A stretch of DNA of 50,317 nucleotides from Bacteroidales bacterium (lineage in GTDB: Bacteria; Bacteroidota; Bacteroidia; Bacteroidales; UBA932): the NCBI GenBank assembly GCA_030695025.1, contig JAUYTX010000026.1, forward strand, positions 1 through 50,317, given 5' to 3'. Positions 44,121 to 50,317 of this stretch are shown piece by piece. The notes under the pieces are model-generated. The model did not search any database, was not told where the DNA came from, and saw only the letters and a program-made list of their open reading frames with translations. A program made the position numbers and the translations under genes. Numbering within the stretch: the first letter of the stretch is position 1; each line of letters opens with the position of its first letter.

Positions 44121-44910
44121 CAATATGATTTTTATAGGAGGCTTCAATGGCTAACCTGAGCTCTGCAATACTATTAATTGTTTTTATTTCACCGTTGGTG
44201 ACAAAGGATATCTGCCCTGTCTCTTCTGAAACGACAATTACATTGGCATCACTTTGCTCCGAAATACCTGCAGCAGCCCTGTGTCTCATACCGTAAATTG
44301 CCGGAAGGTGGGGATTTTCTGTAATAGGCAATGTGCATCTTGCAGCAACAATCTTATCTGACGCCACAACCATAGCCCCGTCATGCATTGGAGCATTCTT
44401 GAAAAAGATATTTTCAATAAGTCTTCTGCTTATCCTGGCATCAAGTCTGTCCCCGCTCTCAATTACAAACTCCAAAGATGAGCTTTTTGCAAGAACTATG
44501 AGGGCCCCTGTTTTTGATTCTGACATTCTTCTGCAAGCCTGAGTGATTTCATTAAGAGCCTCTCCTGTAATAGATTTTCCCTGAGATCCCAGAAAGATAT
44601 TAAACAATTTCAGTTTGTGGCTTGAATCCATATATCTTGTTCCCAGTCTGAGAAAAAACCTTCTGATCTCCTGTTGAAAAAGAATTATGAGTGCAAGCAC
44701 ACCAACTCCCATGACCTGCCCTAAAATAGCACTCAACAACTCCATTCTTAACGCCTTAACAACAAGCCATATAAAATAGAAGACTATTATACCGGTGAAG
44801 ATATTTAGAGCAGCTGTGCCTCTAATAAGTTTATACGCTTGATAAATAAGAATTGCGACAAGAAATATGTCGATAATGTCAATAAGCTCTATTTTAATAA
44901 AATCCAGCAT
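44107..44910 (-). CDS. cdaA: Membrane diadenylate cyclase CdaA
   Basis: A 267-residue protein with three N-terminal membrane helices (about 12-29, 35-53, 60-78) and a DisA_N cyclase domain. Catalytic motifs are MHDGAM (175-180) and RHRAAAGISE (209-218). It makes c-di-AMP from two ATP, a messenger that controls potassium and osmotic balance in many bacteria. No CdaR gene is adjacent, unlike in Firmicutes. A Trk/Ktr potassium system lies nearby in this window. Confidence 0.95.
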   Translation of the reverse strand: MLDFIKIELIDIIDIFLVAILIYQAYKLIRGTAALNIFTGIIVFYFIWLVVKALRMELLSAILGQVMGVGVLALIILFQQEIRRFFLRLGTRYMDSSHKLKLFNIFLGSQGKSITGEALNEITQACRRMSESKTGALIVLAKSSSLEFVIESGDRLDARISRRLIENIFFKNAPMHDGAMVVASDKIVAARCTLPITENPHLPAIYGMRHRAAAGISEQSDANVIVVSEETGQISFVTNGEIKTINSIAELRLAIEASYKNHIVAHQ

Positions 44911-44937
44911 AATCGTATAACTACAAACTTAATCTTT

Positions 44938-45612
44938 TTATTCAACAAATGCTAATGCCGCAAAGCTCAATTTTACGCCATAAGCCTCAACCAATCTCAT
45001 TCCGCACTCTTTTGCCGTTGCCCCGGTTGTAAGGACATCATCCACTAATAAAACATGTTTTCCATCAATATTTTCGCCACGCTTTACGTAAAAAGCGCCA
45101 CTTACTCCCTTTGATCTTCCCTTTCTATCTTTGAGCGTCTGTGAAATTGAATATCTGCCACGCTTCAATATGTTTTCTGCAACGGGAATCTCCATTATTT
45201 TTGAGAGTTCATAAGCTATGACTGATGCTTGATTAAAGCCTCTTATCCATTTTTTCAGGGGGTGCAAAGGTACCGGAATAATTAATTCAATGTCATTAAA
45301 AAGACCCCCCTGAACCATCTTTTTTCCTAGAATTCCAGAAGTGTATCTTCCGATCGATTTATCACCTGAGTATTTAAAATCATACAATATGTTTTTCCAG
45401 TTACTCTCCTTTCTGTAAATCATCAATGTAGCAACACTCTCTACCGGAATTTTTTCTGCTAGAAGGGAGTGTGCCGGATTGCCTGCACAATTCCAAAAAT
45501 ATGAGTATGGGAGATCTGAAAGACACTCTGTACAGATATGTTTCTCTCCTCTCACCAACAATCTTTCGCACACCGGACAAATTTCCGGGAAAAACAGATC
45601 TTTCAGACCCAC
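44938..45612 (-). CDS. comF: ComF-family phosphoribosyltransferase-like protein
   Basis: A 224-residue protein with an N-terminal zinc-binding motif (C12, C15, C27, C30) and a C-terminal type I phosphoribosyltransferase fold carrying VLLVDDVLTTGATA (about 190-203), the PRPP-binding loop. In competent bacteria ComF aids uptake of single-stranded DNA; in others its role is not settled. Its ATG overlaps the ctpA stop by one base, so expression is linked to the protease gene. Confidence 0.88.
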   Translation of the reverse strand: MGLKDLFFPEICPVCERLLVRGEKHICTECLSDLPYSYFWNCAGNPAHSLLAEKIPVESVATLMIYRKESNWKNILYDFKYSGDKSIGRYTSGILGKKMVQGGLFNDIELIIPVPLHPLKKWIRGFNQASVIAYELSKIMEIPVAENILKRGRYSISQTLKDRKGRSKGVSGAFYVKRGENIDGKHVLLVDDVLTTGATAKECGMRLVEAYGVKLSFAALAFVE

Positions 45613-47228
45613 TATTCTATAAGTTTAATATTTAATGCCTTATGTAGTTGCTCATCGTTTCTTATCATACTCTCAGCACGACCTCTCTGATAGTAATATC
45701 TGGCAGAAATCTCCTCTTCAAGCAGTGCTTTAATTTCACTCTTGTTTTTCCTCAAGACTTCAGCTTTTCCGGGTTTAATTTTCTCTCCGAGCTTTGTCAG
45801 ATCTTCTTTTAATTCTGCATAAAGTCCCTCCCTTACTGCAAGGGATATCAGTTTGTCGTACTCCACTTCGGATGATGTCCTGTGGTCAAAATTCTTATTT
45901 GAGGCCCACTCAACAAATTTTTCATACTCATTGTCGCTCAGGAGAAATTTTGAAGGAGTATCTATAGTCAGATTATTTTTAAAGTACTCAACAGAATACT
46001 CTTGTAAGACCTCACCATAAATAAGAGCAAGTGCAGGCCTGCTATAGGTTTTAGGTTCGATATTAACATCAGGAGTTACTCCTCCGCCATCATAGACCGA
46101 CCTCCCTTTCAGTGTTTTAAACTCCTTGATTAAAGAGTCCGGAATATTGCCAAGACTTCCATCTTCGTTTCTTTGTGAGTAGTCAATAGCCTGGACACAT
46201 CTTCCGCTTGGAGTATAGTACTTTGCAGTGGTAAGTTTCAGCTTGTAGTTAAACCCTACATCTCTGATAGACTGAACAAGGCCCTTCCCAAATGTTCTTG
46301 TTCCTGCAATTGTTGCCCTGTCCAGGTCTTGAAGAGCCCCTGCGACAATCTCCGAAGAGGATGCTGATGAAGAGTTAACAAGTACTATTAGGGGAATTTT
46401 GGTATCAACCGGCTCTTCCCTTGTGTAGTAATCCATATCGGCCTGACGTATTTTTCCGATAGCCGAAACCACTTTTGTGCCCCTTGGAACAAATAGTGAG
46501 ACAATATCTACTGCTTCGTCAAGAATGCCACCTCCATTGCCTCTAAGGTCAAGTATTAACCTTTTTAAATTCGGGTTCCTCTTTAAGTCAAGGAGCGCTC
46601 TCTTTACGTCTTTTGAGCCGCCAATCGTGAACCCGGATATTCGAATGTAACCTGTTGTGTCTGTGATCATTCCACTGTAGGGAACATCCGGAAAATGTAT
46701 CTTTTCGCGGGTTATGGAAATTTTCTTTACCAAACCCTCTCTAAGAGTTTTTATAGTAAATTCCACCTGAGTTCCCGGTACCCCCTTCATTTTCGCACTA
46801 CACTCATCAACCTGCAATGGAGCAACTGATACACCATCTATTGTCAGAATTATATCTCCGGCAACAATACCTGCACGCGCAGCAGGAGAAAACTCATTCA
46901 CTTCAGTTATAACAATCCCCTCATTTGATTTTCTGATAATAGCCCCTATTCCTCCGTAGGAACCAGTTGTTAAAAGCTCCAGATTCTCTCTGTCTTCTTC
47001 AGGTATCAGAACCGTATAGGGATCAAGTCCTTCAAGCATGGCTTCGATGGCAGATAAAATCATTTTATCAGCCGCTACACTGTCAACATAAAGATATGAC
47101 AGCTCTCTTAATACATTTAACTGAATATCAAGATTTTTTCCAATTTTGAATGCAGCCGACTGACCTGTGGCTGCCACCGGCACCAGAAGTGCAATAAAAA
47201 TAAGTGCCCGTAATATTATCCTCTTCAT
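45612..47228 (-). CDS. ctpA: S41-family C-terminal processing protease
   Basis: A 538-residue periplasmic protease: signal peptide (MKRIILRALIFIALLVPVAA), a PDZ domain (about 90-170), and an S41 catalytic domain with NSSSASSSEIVAGAL (nucleophile Ser) and GTRTFGKGLVQ (Lys). The tail after residue 430 is long and charged. Such enzymes trim protein C-termini, often in cell-wall turnover. The start at 47228 is preferred over an ATG ten codons upstream because it places the signal peptide correctly. It is the first gene of a minus-strand set extending to the PHP phosphatase. Confidence 0.93.
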   Translation of the reverse strand: MKRIILRALIFIALLVPVAATGQSAAFKIGKNLDIQLNVLRELSYLYVDSVAADKMILSAIEAMLEGLDPYTVLIPEEDRENLELLTTGSYGGIGAIIRKSNEGIVITEVNEFSPAARAGIVAGDIILTIDGVSVAPLQVDECSAKMKGVPGTQVEFTIKTLREGLVKKISITREKIHFPDVPYSGMITDTTGYIRISGFTIGGSKDVKRALLDLKRNPNLKRLILDLRGNGGGILDEAVDIVSLFVPRGTKVVSAIGKIRQADMDYYTREEPVDTKIPLIVLVNSSSASSSEIVAGALQDLDRATIAGTRTFGKGLVQSIRDVGFNYKLKLTTAKYYTPSGRCVQAIDYSQRNEDGSLGNIPDSLIKEFKTLKGRSVYDGGGVTPDVNIEPKTYSRPALALIYGEVLQEYSVEYFKNNLTIDTPSKFLLSDNEYEKFVEWASNKNFDHRTSSEVEYDKLISLAVREGLYAELKEDLTKLGEKIKPGKAEVLRKNKSEIKALLEEEISARYYYQRGRAESMIRNDEQLHKALNIKLIE

Positions 47229-47255
47229 CACCGTCTTAGTTGTTAATAAATTATG

Positions 47256-47263
47256 CAAATTTA
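47256..47263 (-). promoter_or_regulatory. Putative -7 element of ctpA
   Basis: The minus strand reads TAAATTTG, an exact TAnnTTTG match, 28 nt before the ctpA start. No clear -33 was found. It is one half of a divergent pair with 47273-47280. Confidence 0.4.
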
Positions 47264-47272
47264 AAGTTTTAG

Positions 47273-47280
47273 TATCTTTG
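47273..47280 (+). promoter_or_regulatory. Putative -7 element of rdgB
   Basis: TATCTTTG matches TAnnTTTG, 19 nt before the rdgB ATG, predicting a leader of about 12 nt. The -33 element is not convincing. Confidence 0.4.
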
Positions 47281-47298
47281 ATGCAATTTTGATTTCAA

Positions 47299-47877
47299 AT
47301 GGAGATAATTTTTGCAACCTCAAACCGTCATAAACTTTCAGAAGCTAAAGGTATTATAGAGACAGAAGTTTTATTGATAACACCTGCCGATTTAGGCATT
47401 ACAGAATCAATCCCTGAAGATGCTCCTACATTGGAGGAGAACGCACTCTTTAAAGCCCGGTACCTTTGGGAGAAGACCGGGAGGAATGTATTTGCCGACG
47501 ACACCGGCCTCGAGGTTGAGGCTCTTAACGGTGCGCCCGGAGTTATGTCTGCCAGATATGCATCTGAGGAGTGTGACGCCGGTAAAAATATGCAAAAATT
47601 ACTCAAAGAACTTAAAGGCATCAGTAACAGAAAAGCAAGGTTCAGAACTGTTGTTGCCCTGATATTAAATGGGGAAACTCATCTTTTTGAGGGTATCGTT
47701 AAAGGAACCATACTTGAAGATCTCTCCGGAACAGGTGGATTTGGTTACGACCCGCTTTTCCTACCGGATGGTTACACCAAAACTCTTGCCGAAATCTCTT
47801 ACGAAGAGAAAAATTTAATTTCTCACCGGGGAATTGCTATGCGAAAGCTATCTGAATTTTTGAAATCAATAAAATGA
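47299..47877 (+). CDS. rdgB: Non-canonical purine NTP pyrophosphatase
   Basis: A 192-residue HAM1/RdgB enzyme that clears dITP and XTP from the nucleotide pool. Motifs are FATSNRHKL (4-12), DDTGLEVEALNGAPGV, SARYA, GGFGYDPLF and the C-terminal SHRGIAMRKL. It overlaps recO by 4 bp (ATGA), so the two repair-related genes are coupled. Confidence 0.95.
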   Translation: MEIIFATSNRHKLSEAKGIIETEVLLITPADLGITESIPEDAPTLEENALFKARYLWEKTGRNVFADDTGLEVEALNGAPGVMSARYASEECDAGKNMQKLLKELKGISNRKARFRTVVALILNGETHLFEGIVKGTILEDLSGTGGFGYDPLFLPDGYTKTLAEISYEEKNLISHRGIAMRKLSEFLKSIK

Positions 47878-48608
47878 CAAGCAACTCTTCATCTCTGCAG
47901 ATTATTGTGCTTCACACAATTAAGCACAAAGAAAACGGATTGGTCGTTCAGTGTTACACTGACAGAGGTGGCAGAGAGAGCCTTTTCATAAAATATTCAA
48001 ATAAATCAAAAGGAAAGATTAATCTCTCACAATTACACCCCCTGGCAATTCTTAATGTAGAACTCTCCGTCATGAAACTTGGCAGTATGCAGAGTATAAA
48101 GGAGGCTACGCCCGTTGTAAAACTGGCCTCGATAAGGGGAGATATATACAAATCATCAATTGCCCTTTTCATTAGCGAACTTATTTTGAGAAGCGTCAGA
48201 GAGATTGAAGAGAATGCTCAACTGTATTCATTTCTCAGCAATGCTGTTCTCACACTTGAAAACATTAAAGAGGGAGTATCAAATTTTCACCCCTGGTTTC
48301 TTGTAAATTTTTGCAGGCATTTAGGATACTCTCCAAAAATAGAGCATGCGCCCGAAGAAGAGTTATTTGATATTGTAACAGCAGAGTATATACGGACTCC
48401 TGATTCTGAAACCATCTGCTTTAACGAAACAGACAGTTTACTGCTCTACCTGTTTTTAAAATCAAGCGCTCAGGATCTGTACCAAATAAAAATAGACGGA
48501 AAAAAAAGGCACCAATTTATTGGTCAGATGATCAAATATTTAAGCTTTCACATCGGTTCAGAATTGAAAATCGAGTCCCTTGATGTCCTTCACGAAGTGT
48601 TTGAATAA
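47874..48608 (+). CDS. recO: DNA repair protein RecO
   Basis: A 244-residue protein with an N-terminal OB-like fold (IVLHTIKHKENGLVVQCYTDRGG) and a helical C-terminal part, as in RecO, which loads RecA on gapped DNA with RecR. The typical C-terminal zinc cysteines (CxxC pairs) of many RecO proteins are not seen here; only two scattered cysteines are present. The length fits Bacteroidota RecO. Confidence 0.85.
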   Translation: MTSNSSSLQIIVLHTIKHKENGLVVQCYTDRGGRESLFIKYSNKSKGKINLSQLHPLAILNVELSVMKLGSMQSIKEATPVVKLASIRGDIYKSSIALFISELILRSVREIEENAQLYSFLSNAVLTLENIKEGVSNFHPWFLVNFCRHLGYSPKIEHAPEEELFDIVTAEYIRTPDSETICFNETDSLLLYLFLKSSAQDLYQIKIDGKKRHQFIGQMIKYLSFHIGSELKIESLDVLHEVFE

Positions 48609-48624
48609 TGTCTATATTTGCAGC

Positions 48625-50172
48625 ATGTCACTTTTATCAAATATTTTCTCCCTGCTAACAAGCAAAATGCTCAACAGGCTTGAGGAAAACCGAAAAAATC
48701 CGGTTCACTTCCAACAGAAACTGTTCAGTAGTTTGACTGATTCACTCTGCCTTACCGAATTTGGCAAAGAGCACGGCGTTAAAAGAGGCATTTCGCTCAA
48801 TGAATTTCAAAATTCAATTCCTCTAAGAGACTACGATAATTTTGAGCCCTTTATTGAAAGAGTAAGAAGAGGAGAGGAAAAGGTGCTCTGGGACAAACCA
48901 ACTATTTGGTTTGCGAAGTCCAGCGGGACAAGTACAGCGCGCTCCAAGTTTATTCCTGTTTCATCAGAATCCCTCCACAGTTGTCACTTTTCCGGAATGA
49001 AGAAGATGATTGCCACTTATGTAAATAACAATCCGGATTCACGTATTTTTGATGGGGACACACTGACACTGGGTGGCAGTGTAACTGTTGACGAACTTGG
49101 CACAGGTAAAAGCCACTACGGCGACCTCTCTGCTATTTTACTAAGGAACTCACCAGTCTGGGTAGAGATGAGAAGAGTCCCCGGACAAAAAACAGCCCTT
49201 TTGAGTGATTTTGAGAAAAAGGTAGAAGAGATCTGCAAAAACGCTCACAAATATAATGTTACAAATTTTTCAGGTGTTCCATCTTGGAACCTTGTATTAA
49301 TGAGAAAGATACTGGAATACACCGGCAAAAAAACTCTTCCTGAGATATGGCCAAATCTTGAGCTATTTATGCACGGCGGAATAAATTTTGATCCATACAG
49401 AAGCGAGTTCAAAAAAATAATCCCATCTGAACAGATGAGATATATGGAGAACTACAACGCATCTGAAGGATACTTTGCATTCCAGGATAACCCGCAGGAC
49501 AAATCGATGCTTTTACTCACAGACAACGGAGTCTTTTATGAGTTTATTCCAATGTCGCGTTTAAACGAAGCACTCTCAGGAGCCTACACCAATTTTGAAA
49601 CAGCCGAAACTGTGAATACATCTGAAAACTATGCAGTTGTTATCACTACAAACGGTGGTCTTTGGAGGTACCTTTTAGGCGACTGTATCCGTTTCACCTC
49701 ATTATTCCCACACAAGATTATCATCTCAGGCCGTACACAGCTATTTATCAACACATTCGGCGAAGAGCTTATGATAAATAATGCCGAAAGAGCAATGACA
49801 GCTGTTTGCGAAAAACATTCGGCAAGTGTGGCAAACTACACTGTAGCCCCGCTTTTCATGGAAGAAAATTCAAAAGGTGCACATCAATGGTTAATAGAAT
49901 TCTCTTCAAAGCCTAATGATATAACCTCCTTTACTTTCGATTTGGACAAAGAGCTAAGGAGCCTAAATTCCGATTACGACGCAAAAAGAAACAACAATGT
50001 TACTATGTCTATGCCGGAGGTTGTTGTCCTTAACGAGGGTCTCTTTTACGAATGGATGAGGCAGAAAGGAAAACTTGGGGGTCAAAATAAGGTACCCCGA
50101 CTCTCCGGAGAGAGAACGTATGCTGATCAATTGCTTGAAATTCAAAATTCTTCTTTCGGCAAAGAGCTATGA
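48625..50172 (+). CDS. GH3-family acyl-adenylating enzyme
   Basis: A 515-residue protein of the GH3 superfamily, related to plant auxin-conjugating enzymes and common in Bacteroidota. Motifs are WFAKSSGTSTARSKFIPVS (ATP-binding P-loop-like region), MENYNASEGYFAFQD (motif 2) and NTNGGLWRYLLGD-like YAVVITTNGGLWRYLLGD (motif 3). It should activate a carboxylic acid as acyl-AMP and pass it to an amine or thiol acceptor; substrate unknown. The start at 48625 (MSLLSNIFS) is preferred over an ATG 15 codons upstream that lies within recO. It overlaps the next gene by 4 bp. Confidence 0.9.
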   Translation: MSLLSNIFSLLTSKMLNRLEENRKNPVHFQQKLFSSLTDSLCLTEFGKEHGVKRGISLNEFQNSIPLRDYDNFEPFIERVRRGEEKVLWDKPTIWFAKSSGTSTARSKFIPVSSESLHSCHFSGMKKMIATYVNNNPDSRIFDGDTLTLGGSVTVDELGTGKSHYGDLSAILLRNSPVWVEMRRVPGQKTALLSDFEKKVEEICKNAHKYNVTNFSGVPSWNLVLMRKILEYTGKKTLPEIWPNLELFMHGGINFDPYRSEFKKIIPSEQMRYMENYNASEGYFAFQDNPQDKSMLLLTDNGVFYEFIPMSRLNEALSGAYTNFETAETVNTSENYAVVITTNGGLWRYLLGDCIRFTSLFPHKIIISGRTQLFINTFGEELMINNAERAMTAVCEKHSASVANYTVAPLFMEENSKGAHQWLIEFSSKPNDITSFTFDLDKELRSLNSDYDAKRNNNVTMSMPEVVVLNEGLFYEWMRQKGKLGGQNKVPRLSGERTYADQLLEIQNSSFGKEL

Positions 50173-50317
50173 AAGAGAAAATATTCAATATAACTACCAA
50201 GGAGGAGTTTGAAAAGACAACTCTTGAAATCTTCAGAATTCAGAGTGAAAAATGCATACCCTACAGAGATTTTATCAATCTGGTGGGAATTAAAACATCG
50301 TCTGTTAATTCGATTGA
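50169..50317 (+). CDS. LuxE-like acyl transferase/synthetase, partial (3' end outside window)
   Basis: The first 49 codons are visible and open to the right edge. The N-terminus reads MKEKIFNITTKEEFEKTTLE, then FRIQSEKCIPYRDF, resembling the start of Bacteroidota acyl-protein synthetase/LuxE-like proteins, which activate acyl groups. The ATG overlaps the GH3 stop (ATGA), so the two enzymes likely act together. The call rests on the N-terminus only. Confidence 0.6.
   Translation, partial: MKEKIFNITTKEEFEKTTLEIFRIQSEKCIPYRDFINLVGIKTSSVNSI

Noticed and set aside
1-50317. Search for CRISPR arrays, tRNA/rRNA genes, insertion sequences and phage genes
   Set aside because: No regularly spaced repeats, no cloverleaf-like sequence in the short intergenic gaps, and no transposase or phage-like proteins were recognised.

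Overview
The window reads as a chromosomal segment of a Bacteroidota bacterium, most likely an anaerobic or microaerophilic Bacteroidales-type organism. Evidence: moderate-to-low GC, very dense gene packing, the Bacteroidota -7 promoter element TAnnTTTG in front of most transcription units, the NrfHA/ResB/CcsA cytochrome module, GH3-family and LuxE-like acyl enzymes, a KtrB/TrkH-type potassium channel, and a sugar transferase carrying the VGNRPLPLYEAE signature common in this phylum. Species-level placement is not possible from the sequence alone. No rRNA, tRNA, insertion sequence, CRISPR array or phage gene was seen. No gene-free stretch exceeds 300 bases; the largest (27845-28074, 230 bp) is the leader of the histidine operon.

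Region 1 (1-14346, minus strand) is an exopolysaccharide/O-antigen locus. From upstream to downstream: UDP-glucuronate decarboxylase, a receiver-histidine kinase, a stand-alone receiver, a sugar transferase with a degenerate receiver-like N-terminus, a half-size TolC-like protein, a Wzc/Wzz-like copolymerase with a degenerate kinase domain, a Wzy-like polymerase, three glycosyltransferases, an acetyltransferase and a Wzx-type flippase that runs off the left edge. A membrane endonuclease/exonuclease/phosphatase-family gene lies within it on the opposite strand. Region 2 (14444-15904) is one unrecognised membrane protein.

Region 3 (15930-19384, minus) is the most unusual part: a compact operon of DsrC (with both C-terminal redox cysteines), a short DsrM-like cytochrome b, a DsrK-like iron-sulfur protein and a cysteine desulfurase-family enzyme, with no sulfite reductase DsrAB in the window. 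It could be a menaquinone-linked sulfur-carrier module fed by cysteine. Formate-tetrahydrofolate ligase is divergently transcribed from it.

Region 4 (21183-28057, minus) is a complete histidine operon, hisG-hisD-hisCB-hisH-hisA-hisF-hisIE, with hisC and hisB fused into one gene and no HAD histidinol phosphatase. It is preceded by a small leader ORF with four consecutive His codons and a strong terminator: a classical ribosome-mediated attenuator. A PHP-type phosphatase at 40318-41121 is a good candidate for the missing step.

Region 5 (28075-32010, minus) is nrfH-nrfA-resB-ccsA, for respiratory nitrite ammonification and heme attachment. Region 6 (32052-39792, minus) holds an S9 peptidase, glutaminase, a Trk/Ktr potassium uptake pair and a C69 dipeptidase, suggesting peptide and amino-acid use. 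Region 7 (39918-50317) holds a small secreted protein, then a minus-strand set (S41 protease, ComF, diadenylate cyclase, MutS2, lipoprotein, PHP phosphatase), and finally plus-strand rdgB, recO, a GH3-family gene and the start of a LuxE-like gene that runs off the right edge.
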